Positions 35,445 through 44,045 of a stretch of DNA of 64,000 bases are shown piece by piece; positions within the stretch are counted from its first letter, which is position 1, and each line of letters starts with the position of its first letter. Both the position numbers and the translations under genes were made by a program. Source of the stretch: CAMLJR01 sp964500675 (GTDB lineage Bacteria > Pseudomonadota > Gammaproteobacteria > Pseudomonadales > CAMLJR01); contig CAZCNY010000006.1 of assembly GCA_964500675.1 (NCBI GenBank), positions 62,001 through 126,000 of the forward strand, read 5' to 3'. The notes beneath the pieces are model-generated. The model saw nothing but the letters and a program-made list of their open reading frames with translations. It made no database searches and was not told the DNA's origin.

Positions 35445-38003
35445 ATGACGCCACTGACCGAGCATAATCCGTCATCGCCGCTGCGCAATTTACGTTGGTA
35501 TTGCTTAGCGGTCGGCTGCATTTTTACCGTAGTGTTGGTCGCGTGGGCAGCGACGCGGATAGTCGATCATCAACGTCATCAACTCTCCGAAAACGCCTCT
35601 CGTCTTTTGAACGATGTCGCTACTCGTCTCGCCACAAGCATCGCAATGACACGCAGTTTGCGTGCATTTTATGATGCATCGGATTACGTCAGCCCCGATG
35701 AGTTTGCGATATTTTCGACAGCGACATTAAAAAACTTTGATTACGCGGTCGCCGCCCTGTATGCACCGCACATCGACGCTGCCGAGCGCAGCGCGTTCGA
35801 GCGAAAACTCCAAACTGAAGGCAACGGCCGAGGTATCGGCGCACTCGACCATCGGCAGCAGTTACGCACAAGCCCCGAACACCCCCACTATTTCCCATTG
35901 TTGTATTTGCAAACAGCGACGCCGGCCCGTCACGACCTCATCGGGTTCGATCTACTCGAAAGCTGGCGCAACGTCGTCGCGGAAAGTGTTATCGACGATA
36001 AGGTTCTGGCCGCGCCGGCGGCACTGCCGGCAATATGCTCGGCCGATTGCATTGCGCTGCTGATACCGATCTATCAAAAAAATCACACGCGGAACGATCT
36101 TGCCGACGTGCTGGGACTCGTCGCTGTCGTCGTCGATAAAAATCTGCTGCTCGATACCGGCGCGCTCGCGGGCGGCAGTCATTTGGAGATACAGCTCGGC
36201 GAGAATTCGCGCATCGACTTCACTGCGCCGCACGCCGCGCCATTGTCGCTCTGGACGTTTAGCGAGAACACTTACACGCGCAGCATCAATGCCGGCAATC
36301 AAACGGTCGAACTGAAATTGCGCGACACCCTCGATTTAAATCGCGACGGCGCGATGACGTTAGCGACCGCGCTGGCATTTGGCGTAGCGCTGTCGATCGC
36401 CGCCTACCTAATTTTGCGCGCACATTTGCTGGCGAGTCTCGCCGCGGCACACAGCAAAGCAAAAAGCGAATTTCTCGCCGTGATGAGCCATGAAATTCGT
36501 ACACCGCTAAACGGCGTGCTCGGCATGGCAGAATTGCTCGAACACACGCCGCTTAACGATGAGCAGCGCAGTTATACGAAAACGATTGCAACGGCGGGCC
36601 ACACCCTGCTTGAAGTAATCAACGACGTGCTCGACATATCCAAGATCGAAGCGAATCGCATGCGCCTTGAAACTATCGACTTCGATTTGTCGCAATTGCT
36701 GGCCGACGTCGCCGATATCTATCGCGCACCTTTTTTCAACCGCGGCATCGGTTTCGACGTGTCGATGGCAGCATCCGTACCGGAACAGCTCAGTGGCGAT
36801 CCGGCACGACTGCGCCAGATACTGAATAATTTGCTTTCCAATGCGCTCAAATTTACCGAGCGCGGCACAGTGACGCTGCGCGTCAATTGCTTATCGCCGC
36901 CTAAAGACTTATCGCAACGCCAAGAGCACTGCCGGCTCCGCTTCGAAGTTGCCGATACCGGCATCGGCATCGATCGCGACCATCAGGCCAAAGTGTTCGA
37001 TGCCTACACCCGCGCCGCCGATTGGACCAATCGGCGCTACGGCGGCACCGGTCTCGGACTCAGCATTTGCAAACAACTGATCACAATGATGAACGGCGCC
37101 ATTGGCGTCGCCAGCGAGGCGGGCAAGGGCAGTACGTTTTGGTTCGAGGTTGCGCTGCCGTGTCGGCCCAACCCAGACTTAAGTTGCGATAGCTGGCGTG
37201 ACTGGCAGGTGCTAATCATCGCTAACTCAGAGCCCGCGCGACAATCCTCCATCGATCACACCGCTGCACTCGGCATGCACGCCACTACAGCGAGCAATAC
37301 GCAGCTCGCATGGTCCTGGCTTGAGGCACACAGCGCCGCTCTGCCGGAATTGATTATTATCGATATGCTGCCCGTCGCCGAGCACGACGCCGAGTTTGTA
37401 GCGCGGCTCGCGCGCGAACGCAGCTTCTCACGCATTCCGGTTCTGCTTTATTCGCACAACCGTCCAGCACAGACCTACCCCAATTTGCGCTACGCGGGCG
37501 CCAAACCATGCAGCGTGAGCCGCCTGATCGCCATGCTGAGAAATGAAGAAAATAACGAAACGGCTCTCGAACGCAACGGCACAATTGTCGAATTTGCGCA
37601 GCCACTCAATATTCTTGTGGCCGAAGATAACATTGTGAATATCGCGGTGCTGAAATCAATGCTCAAGCAATTGGGGCATCGCAATACATTTTGCGAAAAT
37701 GGCGAGGCGGTACTCGCCGCGTATTGCAAATCGCCGCAGCGCTTCGATTTAATTCTGATGGATTGCGAAATGCCAGTGCTCGATGGTTTCGGCGCAACAC
37801 GCGCGATTCGCGCCTTTGAACACCAACAAGGAATAACGGCAATACCGATTGTGGCGCTGACGGCGCACGCATTTCGCGAGCAGCAAACAAAATGCCTTGA
37901 AGCCGGCATGGATCGCTATCTGAGTAAACCGATCACACTTGCGACGTTGACCGCCGTATTGCACCAATACCAGCGCCCGCAAGCGGGCGCTGGTATTGCG
38001 TAG
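35445..38003 (+). CDS. hybrid sensor histidine kinase with CHASE domain and receivers
   Basis: 852 residues. Two transmembrane segments (about 18-40 and 305-326) bracket a periplasmic CHASE sensor (SLRAFYDASDYVSPDEF motif near 70-85). A HisKA domain follows with phospho-accepting His349 in VMSHEIRTPLNG, then an HATPase_c domain with N (LLSNALKFTE), G1 (DTGIGID) and G2 (YGGTGLGLSICKQL) boxes. Next comes a degenerate receiver (about 582-690) that lacks the acidic pair (IIANSEP where DD is usual), and a complete C-terminal receiver with Asp773 (LILMDCEMP) and Lys (YLSKPI). GGAAG precedes the start. No partner regulator gene is adjacent, so output is probably via a separate phosphorelay protein. 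Confidence 0.94.
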   Translation: MTPLTEHNPSSPLRNLRWYCLAVGCIFTVVLVAWAATRIVDHQRHQLSENASRLLNDVATRLATSIAMTRSLRAFYDASDYVSPDEFAIFSTATLKNFDYAVAALYAPHIDAAERSAFERKLQTEGNGRGIGALDHRQQLRTSPEHPHYFPLLYLQTATPARHDLIGFDLLESWRNVVAESVIDDKVLAAPAALPAICSADCIALLIPIYQKNHTRNDLADVLGLVAVVVDKNLLLDTGALAGGSHLEIQLGENSRIDFTAPHAAPLSLWTFSENTYTRSINAGNQTVELKLRDTLDLNRDGAMTLATALAFGVALSIAAYLILRAHLLASLAAAHSKAKSEFLAVMSHEIRTPLNGVLGMAELLEHTPLNDEQRSYTKTIATAGHTLLEVINDVLDISKIEANRMRLETIDFDLSQLLADVADIYRAPFFNRGIGFDVSMAASVPEQLSGDPARLRQILNNLLSNALKFTERGTVTLRVNCLSPPKDLSQRQEHCRLRFEVADTGIGIDRDHQAKVFDAYTRAADWTNRRYGGTGLGLSICKQLITMMNGAIGVASEAGKGSTFWFEVALPCRPNPDLSCDSWRDWQVLIIANSEPARQSSIDHTAALGMHATTASNTQLAWSWLEAHSAALPELIIIDMLPVAEHDAEFVARLARERSFSRIPVLLYSHNRPAQTYPNLRYAGAKPCSVSRLIAMLRNEENNETALERNGTIVEFAQPLNILVAEDNIVNIAVLKSMLKQLGHRNTFCENGEAVLAAYCKSPQRFDLILMDCEMPVLDGFGATRAIRAFEHQQGITAIPIVALTAHAFREQQTKCLEAGMDRYLSKPITLATLTAVLHQYQRPQAGAGIA
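37965..37998. repeat. perfect 16-bp inverted repeat at the 3' end of the kinase gene
   Basis: CAATACCAGCGCCCGC at 37965-37980 and its exact complement at 37983-37998 are separated by AA. The palindrome encodes the last residues before the TAG at 38001-38003. No T run follows, so it may act as an RNA 3'-end stabiliser or weak terminator between convergent kinase and grxD genes. Confidence 0.85.
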
Positions 38004-38012
38004 CGTTGAGAA

Positions 38013-38345
38013 TTACTGCGCGGTCGCCTTAGCTGTCGCCGCTTTGATCAATGGCTGCAACTCACCGTTCGCGTGCATTTCGCAAACAATATCGCAACCG
38101 CCAATCAACTCGCCGCCCACCCACAACTGCGGGAACGTCGGCCAATTCGCATATTTGGGCAAATTAGCGCGAATCTCAGGGTTCGACAGCACATCCACGT
38201 AAGCGAAACGCTCACCGCACGCCATGAGTGCCTGCGAGGTGCGCGCAGAAAAGCCGCATTGCGGTTGATTCGGGGAGCCCTTCATGTACAACAGAATCGG
38301 GTTTGAATGGATCTGATCTTTGATGACAGCGAAAATGTCTTCCAT
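38013..38345 (-). CDS. grxD: monothiol glutaredoxin Grx4 family
   Basis: 110 residues, the usual size. The active site is CGFS (QCGFSARTSQAL), typical of class II monothiol glutaredoxins, preceded by the conserved LYMKGSPNQP and followed by WPTFPQLWVGGELIGGCDIV. These proteins bind [2Fe-2S] clusters with glutathione and BolA and pass clusters to targets in the cytoplasm. The gene is convergent with the histidine kinase gene, nine bases apart. Confidence 0.96.
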   Translation of the reverse strand: MEDIFAVIKDQIHSNPILLYMKGSPNQPQCGFSARTSQALMACGERFAYVDVLSNPEIRANLPKYANWPTFPQLWVGGELIGGCDIVCEMHANGELQPLIKAATAKATAQ

Positions 38346-38647
38346 ACAGCGTTCCTATAGTGGTAACCAAATAATTGAGTTGACCGAGTAACCCGGTTGC
38401 CCAGAGGAGATTGGGGAAATTCTACACAGAATCAAGCCCAATTCCGAGCAATTTAGTCAAGCTTAATCCCTTCAGAAAATGCCTCAACCCGATTGCCGAT
38501 GCCGGTATAACCCGCTACTATTTGCGTTCCGTCGGGCAGCTATTGGCTGCCCTTTTGCGTTTTACGCTTTTTGTTTTTTAAAACACGACGGCGTTTTCGC
38601 CCAGTGCGGCGTGATCGCCCATCGAACTGTTCGAGACCCGCACCACC
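38346..38647 (+). other. intergenic leader of argD with terminator hairpin at 38534-38556
   Basis: This 302-base gap separates divergent grxD and argD. On the plus strand GGGCAGC/GCTGCCC with a five-base loop is followed by TTTT at 38553-38556, a credible rho-independent terminator 90 bases before argD. A short frame starting ATG at 38479 runs through it with Arg codons including an Arg-Arg pair just before the stem. Either a small RNA ends here or argD is controlled by attenuation; no further gene is seen. Confidence 0.55.
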
Positions 38648-39841
38648 ATGACGCAACCCGCGTTGATGCATACCTATGGCCGCCTACCTGTGACCTTCGA
38701 GCACGGCGAGGGGGTTTGGCTGTTCGACACCGGCGGCAAGCGCTATCTCGACGCGCTCAGCGGCGTTGCGGTCAATGCATTGGGGCATTGCCACCCCGCT
38801 CTGGTGCAAGCGATTCAGCAGCAGGCGGCGAAACTGATCCACACCTCGAATATCTACTCGATTCAACGCCAGACCGAGTTAGGTGAGGCATTATGTGCCG
38901 TATCGGGTATGCAGAACGTATTTTTCTGCAATTCAGGCGCCGAGGCGAACGAGGCGGCTATTAAGCTCGCGCGCCTGTACGGCCACAAAAAAAACATCGA
39001 CAAACCCACCATCATCGTTCTGGAGCAGTCGTTTCATGGCCGCACCATGGCGACATTAACCGCGTCGGGTAATCGCAAAATTCAGGCGGGCTTCGAGCCG
39101 CTTGTGGCCGGCTTCACGCGCGCGCCGTTCGCCGACCTCGAAGCATTGCAGACCATCGGACGCAACAACCCCGATGTCGTTGCAGTACTGATGGAACCAA
39201 TACAAGGCGAAGGCGGCATCAATATCGCGCCGCCCGGTTTTCTCAAACAAGTGCGCGAACTCTGCGATGAGCGTGGCTGGCTGCTGATGCTCGACGAAGT
39301 GCAGACCGGCAATGGTCGCACCGGGACCTTTTTTGCCTACCAGCACGATGGCATTCTTCCCGATGTCGTCACCACGGCCAAAGGCCTCGGCGGCGGCGTA
39401 CCGATCGGCGCCTGCCTAGCCTATGGCCAGGCCGCTGAATTGTTTCAGCCCGGCAACCACGGCTCTACGTTCGGCGGCAATCCGCTCGCGTGCGCTGCAG
39501 GTCTCGCCGTGGTCAATGTCATCAAAGCCCAAGACCTATGCGCCAACGCCGCCCATCAAGGTGAGTACTTGCTTACAAAATTGCGCGAACGACTGGTCAG
39601 CGTCGATGGCGTCGTCGCAGTGCGTGGCCAGGGCCTCATGCTCGGCATAGAGCTTTCCAAGCCGTGCGGCGATATCGTCAAAATTGCACTTGCCAGAGGC
39701 CTGCTTATCAATGTGACGGCCGACAAAGTTATCCGCCTGCTGCCACCTTTGATCTGGCAACAGGAGCACAGCGAACAATTGCTCGATATTTTATGCCCGC
39801 TTATCGCCGCGTTTTGTGCGGAATCGAGCGCAAGTTCGTAA
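38648..39841 (+). CDS. argD: acetylornithine aminotransferase
   Basis: 397 residues, a class III PLP-dependent aminotransferase. Family strings: FCNSGAEANEAAIKLAR for PLP phosphate contacts, FHGRTMATL, LLMLDEVQTGNGRTG with the PLP-ring Asp, and VTTAKGLGGGVPIGA with the Schiff-base Lys. It converts N-acetylglutamate semialdehyde to N-acetylornithine, and may also serve in lysine synthesis as DapC. It is followed by argF 52 bases later, so the two probably form an arginine-biosynthesis operon. An ArgR box was not identified. Confidence 0.95.
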   Translation: MTQPALMHTYGRLPVTFEHGEGVWLFDTGGKRYLDALSGVAVNALGHCHPALVQAIQQQAAKLIHTSNIYSIQRQTELGEALCAVSGMQNVFFCNSGAEANEAAIKLARLYGHKKNIDKPTIIVLEQSFHGRTMATLTASGNRKIQAGFEPLVAGFTRAPFADLEALQTIGRNNPDVVAVLMEPIQGEGGINIAPPGFLKQVRELCDERGWLLMLDEVQTGNGRTGTFFAYQHDGILPDVVTTAKGLGGGVPIGACLAYGQAAELFQPGNHGSTFGGNPLACAAGLAVVNVIKAQDLCANAAHQGEYLLTKLRERLVSVDGVVAVRGQGLMLGIELSKPCGDIVKIALARGLLINVTADKVIRLLPPLIWQQEHSEQLLDILCPLIAAFCAESSASS

Positions 39842-39893
39842 ATCATTCACCAACGAGGAGGGTTGCGCTGCCGAGCCTGGCCGCACCGCCATC

Positions 39894-40799
39894 ATGGCTG
39901 TTAGACATTTCCTGACCCTGCTGGATTTAACGCCAGCCGAACTGCACCACGTATTGCAACGCGCCGACGCCTTCAAGCAAGAGCACCGTCAACGCCAATA
40001 CACCGATCGCTTCAAAAACCATGTACTGGGCATGATTTTCGAGAAGTCCTCGACACGCACGCGCGTATCATTCGAGGCCGGTATGGCACAGATGGGCGGT
40101 CACGCCATGTTCCTCGCCCCCAAAGATACGCAACTCGGCCGCGGCGAGCCGATCGAGGACAGTGCGCGCGTAATGTCGGCGATGGTCGATATCATCATGG
40201 TCCGCACCTTCGGCCACAGCCGTATCGAGCGCTTTGCAGCATTTTCGTCGGTGCCCGTGATCAACGCCCTGACCGACGATTTTCATCCCTGTCAGGTATT
40301 AGCCGATGTGCAAACCTTCATCGAGCACCGCGGCAGTATCCAAGGCAAGACCGTGGCGTGGATCGGCGATGGCAATAATATGTGCCAATCGTATATCCAG
40401 GCGGCGCGGCAATTTGATTTCGAGCTGCGCATCGCCTGCCCGCAAGGTTTCGAGCCGCGCGAGGATCTCGTCGACGGCAATCGCGATCGTGTCGTCATTC
40501 TGCGCGACTCTAAGGAGGCCGCGCGCGGTGCGCATCTGCTGGCGACCGATGTGTGGGCCTCAATGGGACACGAGCACGAGATCAATGAACGTCGGCGCGC
40601 CTTTGCAGGCTATCAACTCAACCGCGAACTGCTTGCAGAGGCCGCGAGTGATGCGCTCTATATGCATTGCCTACCGGCGCATCGCGGCGAAGAGATCAGC
40701 GCGGAACTCATGGAGGATACCCACAGCGTGATTTGGGACGAAGCCGAGAACCGCTTGCACTCACAAAAAGCACTCATGGAGTTCCTGCTCACGCAATAA
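39894..40799 (+). CDS. argF: ornithine carbamoyltransferase
   Basis: 301 residues from the ATG at 39894, the usual start MAVRHFLTLLDL for this family; a longer frame from 39816 overlaps argD and is unlikely. Carbamoyl-phosphate site EKSSTRTRVSFE, the second-subunit HPCQVLAD region and ornithine-site HCLPAHRGEE are intact. It makes citrulline from ornithine and carbamoyl phosphate. Downstream is the regulatory region of nrdA. Confidence 0.96.
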   Translation: MAVRHFLTLLDLTPAELHHVLQRADAFKQEHRQRQYTDRFKNHVLGMIFEKSSTRTRVSFEAGMAQMGGHAMFLAPKDTQLGRGEPIEDSARVMSAMVDIIMVRTFGHSRIERFAAFSSVPVINALTDDFHPCQVLADVQTFIEHRGSIQGKTVAWIGDGNNMCQSYIQAARQFDFELRIACPQGFEPREDLVDGNRDRVVILRDSKEAARGAHLLATDVWASMGHEHEINERRRAFAGYQLNRELLAEAASDALYMHCLPAHRGEEISAELMEDTHSVIWDEAENRLHSQKALMEFLLTQ

Positions 40800-40908
40800 G
40801 ACCAAACGAATAATAAATTGATATCTATATAAAATTTTTGTTTAATAGTCGCTGCTCTTCGTACGCCAGGAGTGGCGACCGACCAATCCCGGCCTACCGG
40901 GTTAGCGC

Positions 40909-40966
40909 TTACCCACCACACGCCTTACTCACACCTTATCCACAAGCCGCGCCCAATTTATCCAAC
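40909..40966 (+). promoter_or_regulatory. cluster of four DnaA boxes upstream of nrdA
   Basis: A perfect DnaA box TTATCCACA lies at 40936-40944. Three further nine-mers on the same strand match at seven of nine positions: TTACCCACC (40909-40917), TTACTCACA (40925-40933) and TTATCCAAC (40958-40966). DnaA is known to control nrdAB of E. coli through two boxes upstream, so this cluster, about 110-167 bases before the nrdA start, is probably a DnaA-ATP regulatory site. The weaker boxes are less certain individually. Confidence 0.75.
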
Positions 40967-40983
40967 TTGCACTCCCCCCAGAA

Positions 40984-41030
40984 CCGCATTATCTTGTATG
41001 TCGAATTTATTAAACCCCAAGATGTTGGGG
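40984..41030 (+). promoter_or_regulatory. pair of NrdR-like boxes and nrdA promoter
   Basis: Two 16-base partial palindromes, 40984-40999 (core CATTATCTTG) and 41015-41030 (core CAAGATGTTG), match the NrdR pattern CwAtATnTwG at most core positions. They are 31 bases apart centre to centre, about three helical turns, as is typical for NrdR pairs. TTGGGG at 41025-41030 followed after 16 bases by TATACA (41047-41052) could be the promoter, with the second box covering its -35. NrdR would repress at high dATP. Confidence 0.7.
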
Positions 41031-41075
41031 TTTTCCGGGCAATAATTATACAATCAACGCGTTTCGGGAGAGCCC

Positions 41076-43979
41076 ATGCACACCGACCTTACCCCTACCG
41101 GCAGCGGCAGCCAAAAACCTCAAACAATAACCACTCCGACCGTCCCGACCTCCGTGCAGGCCACCGCGCCAGGTCAGATGCGTGTGATCAAGCGCAACGG
41201 CACCGTGGTAAGTTATGACGACAGCAAGATCGCCGTCGCCATTACCAAGGCCTTCCTAGCCGTTGAAGGTGGCACCGCGGCGGCGTCGACGCGCATCCAC
41301 GAAACCGTTGCCAAACTGGCAGCGATGGTCAGCGCTACTTTCAAGCGCCGCATGCCCTCGGGCGGCACGATTCATATCGAGGAAATCCAGGATCAGGTCG
41401 AGCTCGCGCTGATGCGCAGCGGCGAGCAAAAAGTTGCGCGCTCGTATGTCATTTATCGCGAGGAGCATGCGCGTCAACGCGCGGCCAAAGCCGCACAACA
41501 GCCTGCCAAGGCGCACCCGACACTGCACGTGACGCTCACCAATGGTAACCGCGAATTCCTCGACCTGGGCCGCCTCGAAACCATCGTTGCCGAAGCCTGC
41601 ACCGGTCTTGAAGGCGTCGATGCCCAACTCGTGCTCAACGAAGCGCTCAAGAATTTGTACGACGGCGTGCCGATCGGCGAGCTCAACACCTCGCTCGTCA
41701 TCACCGCGCGCACACTGGTCGAGCAGGAGCCGAACTACTCGTTCGTGACCGCGCGCCTGCTCATGGATCACCTGCGTGAAGAAGCACTCACCTTCCTCGA
41801 CATCGCCGACTCCGCGACCCAAGCCGATATGGCGGCGTTCTATCCGCAAGCATTGGTGGCCTATGTACAAAAAGGCGTCGAGCTTGAACTTCTCGACCGC
41901 GCCCTGCTGTCATTCGACCTGCCGCGCCTCGGTGCTGCGCTGCTTCCCGAGCGCGATCAGCTATTCGGCTATCTCGGCCTGCAGACGCTGTACGACCGCT
42001 ACTTCATTCACAGCGACGAAATTCGCTTTGAATTGCCGCAGGTGTTTTTCATGCGCGTGGCCATGGGTCTCGCGATCAATGAAGACGACAAGAACGCGCG
42101 CGCGATCGAGTTCTACACGCTGCTGTCGAGCTTCGATTACATGAGCTCAACGCCGACGCTGTTCAACTCGGGCACGCTGCGCCCGCAATTGTCGTCGTGT
42201 TATCTGACCACAGTACCCGATGATCTCGACGGCATTTTCGGCGCGATCCACGACAACGCGATGCTGTCGAAATGGGCCGGCGGCCTCGGCAACGACTGGA
42301 CGCCCGTGCGCGCACTCGGCTCGTACATCAAAGGCACCAACGGCAAATCGCAGGGCGTGGTACCGTTCTTAAAGGTCGTCAACGACACCGCTGTCGCGGT
42401 GAATCAGGGCGGCAAACGCAAAGGCGCAGTGTGCGCGTATCTCGAAACCTGGCACCTCGATATCGAGGAATTTCTGGAGCTGCGCAAAAACACCGGCGAC
42501 GACCGCCGCCGCACGCACGACATGAACACGGCCAACTGGGTGCCCGATCTGTTTATGAAGCGCGTATTTCAGGATGGCGATTGGACACTGTTTTCGCCGG
42601 CCGATACCCCCGATCTGCACGATCTCTACGGCACTGCATTCGAGGATCGTTACGAGTATTACGAGCGCCTCGCCGCCGAAGGCAAATTGAAACTATTCAA
42701 AAAAGTGCGCGCACAGGATCTGTGGCGCAAAATGCTGTCGATGCTGTTCGAAACCGGCCATCCGTGGATCACCTTCAAAGATCCGTGCAATTTGCGCAGC
42801 CCGCAACAACATGTCGGCGTTGTGCACAGCTCGAACCTCTGCACCGAAATTACGCTGAACACGAACCGCGACGAAATCGCTGTGTGCAATCTGGGCTCGG
42901 TGAATTTGAATCAGCACATCGTCGACGGCAAGCCGGATCACGCGCCCGTTCTTGATTATGAAAAGCTAGAACGCACGATCAAAACCGCCGTGCGTATGCT
43001 CGATAATGTTATCGACATCAATTACTACTCGGTGCCGCAAGCGAAAAACTCAAACTACAAACACCGCCCGATCGGGCTCGGCATCATGGGCTTTCAAGAT
43101 GCGCTGTACACGTTGCGAGTTCCGTACGCATCGGACGAAGCGGTTGAGTTCGCCGATCGCTCGATGGAAGCCGTGAGCTACTTCGCGATTAAAGCATCGT
43201 CCGAACTCGCGGAAGAGCGCGGCAGTTATGAAACGTATCCAGGCTCGCTGTGGAGCCAGGGCGTATTGCCAATCGACTCGGTGCAAATCCTCGCCGAGCA
43301 GCGCGGCGAGGAATTCATCGATGTCGATCGCTCACAGACGCTCGACTGGGACGGCATGCGTGTACGCGTGAAAGCCAATGGCATGCGCAACAGCAACGTG
43401 ATGGCGATTGCACCGACCGCAACGATTGCGAATATCACCGATGCTTCGCAATCGATCGAGCCGACGTATCAAAACCTGTACGTGAAATCGAATCTCTCGG
43501 GCGAGTTCACCGTCGTCAATCCATACCTCGTGCACGATTTGAAAAAACGCGGCCTGTGGGATGCGGTGATGGTCAACGACCTTAAATATTTCGACGGCAG
43601 CGTGCAGCAGATCGATCGCATTCCTGCGGATTTAAAAGCGCTGTATGCGACGGCTTTCGAAGTCGAGCCGCGCTGGCTCGTCGATGCCGCGAGCCGCCGT
43701 CAGAAGTGGATCGATCAGGCGCAGTCGTTGAACTTATACATCGCGGGCGCGTCGGGCAAAAAACTCGATGTCACCTATCGCATGGCGTGGTATCGCGGTT
43801 TGAAAACCACATATTACCTGCGTGCGCTATCGGCCACCTCGACGGAGAAATCGACGATCAACACCGGCAGCTTGAACGCCGTGAGCTCCGCTGCGGCCAG
43901 CACCGCAGCGTTTTCACAAGCCGCTGACGTACCGAAAGCATGCTCGATCGACAATCCTGATTGTGAAGCGTGTCAGTAA
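41076..43979 (+). CDS. nrdA: class Ia ribonucleoside-diphosphate reductase, alpha subunit
   Basis: 967 residues, about 200 longer than E. coli NrdA. The extra N-terminus holds an ATP-cone (MRVIKRNGTVVSYDD onwards, residues about 30-125) and a second cone-like repeat (about 150-240), as in Pseudomonas aeruginosa NrdA, where only the first binds dATP. Catalytic features: Cys589 in SSNLCTEI as the thiyl-radical residue, NSNVMAIAPTATIANI in the barrel, and a C-terminal CEACQ redox pair. The enzyme reduces NDPs to dNDPs with NrdB and thioredoxin/glutaredoxin. GGGAG precedes the ATG. nrdB follows after 66 bases. Confidence 0.96.
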   Translation: MHTDLTPTGSGSQKPQTITTPTVPTSVQATAPGQMRVIKRNGTVVSYDDSKIAVAITKAFLAVEGGTAAASTRIHETVAKLAAMVSATFKRRMPSGGTIHIEEIQDQVELALMRSGEQKVARSYVIYREEHARQRAAKAAQQPAKAHPTLHVTLTNGNREFLDLGRLETIVAEACTGLEGVDAQLVLNEALKNLYDGVPIGELNTSLVITARTLVEQEPNYSFVTARLLMDHLREEALTFLDIADSATQADMAAFYPQALVAYVQKGVELELLDRALLSFDLPRLGAALLPERDQLFGYLGLQTLYDRYFIHSDEIRFELPQVFFMRVAMGLAINEDDKNARAIEFYTLLSSFDYMSSTPTLFNSGTLRPQLSSCYLTTVPDDLDGIFGAIHDNAMLSKWAGGLGNDWTPVRALGSYIKGTNGKSQGVVPFLKVVNDTAVAVNQGGKRKGAVCAYLETWHLDIEEFLELRKNTGDDRRRTHDMNTANWVPDLFMKRVFQDGDWTLFSPADTPDLHDLYGTAFEDRYEYYERLAAEGKLKLFKKVRAQDLWRKMLSMLFETGHPWITFKDPCNLRSPQQHVGVVHSSNLCTEITLNTNRDEIAVCNLGSVNLNQHIVDGKPDHAPVLDYEKLERTIKTAVRMLDNVIDINYYSVPQAKNSNYKHRPIGLGIMGFQDALYTLRVPYASDEAVEFADRSMEAVSYFAIKASSELAEERGSYETYPGSLWSQGVLPIDSVQILAEQRGEEFIDVDRSQTLDWDGMRVRVKANGMRNSNVMAIAPTATIANITDASQSIEPTYQNLYVKSNLSGEFTVVNPYLVHDLKKRGLWDAVMVNDLKYFDGSVQQIDRIPADLKALYATAFEVEPRWLVDAASRRQKWIDQAQSLNLYIAGASGKKLDVTYRMAWYRGLKTTYYLRALSATSTEKSTINTGSLNAVSSAAASTAAFSQAADVPKACSIDNPDCEACQ

Positions 43980-43991
43980 TTTTCGAAATCG

Positions 43992-44011
43992 CTCCGGCCT
44001 CGCTGCCGGAG
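43992..44011 (+). terminator. hairpin between nrdA and nrdB
   Basis: CTCCGGC and GCCGGAG form a seven-base-pair stem with a six-base loop, followed by TGTTTATAA. The T run is too broken for a strong terminator; it may partially attenuate nrdB or protect the mRNA. Confidence 0.5.
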
Positions 44012-44045
44012 TGTTTATAAAACCACAATTCTTGGGTGAGCCGTT

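Noticed and set aside
38479..38886. 135-codon plus-strand frame overlapping the argD start
   Set aside because: It runs into argD in another frame. Only the short leader part is of interest and it is treated under the intergenic entry.
40838..41075. Cobalamin riboswitch upstream of nrdA
   Set aside because: nrd genes sometimes carry one, but no B12-box was found and the space is taken by DnaA and NrdR sites.
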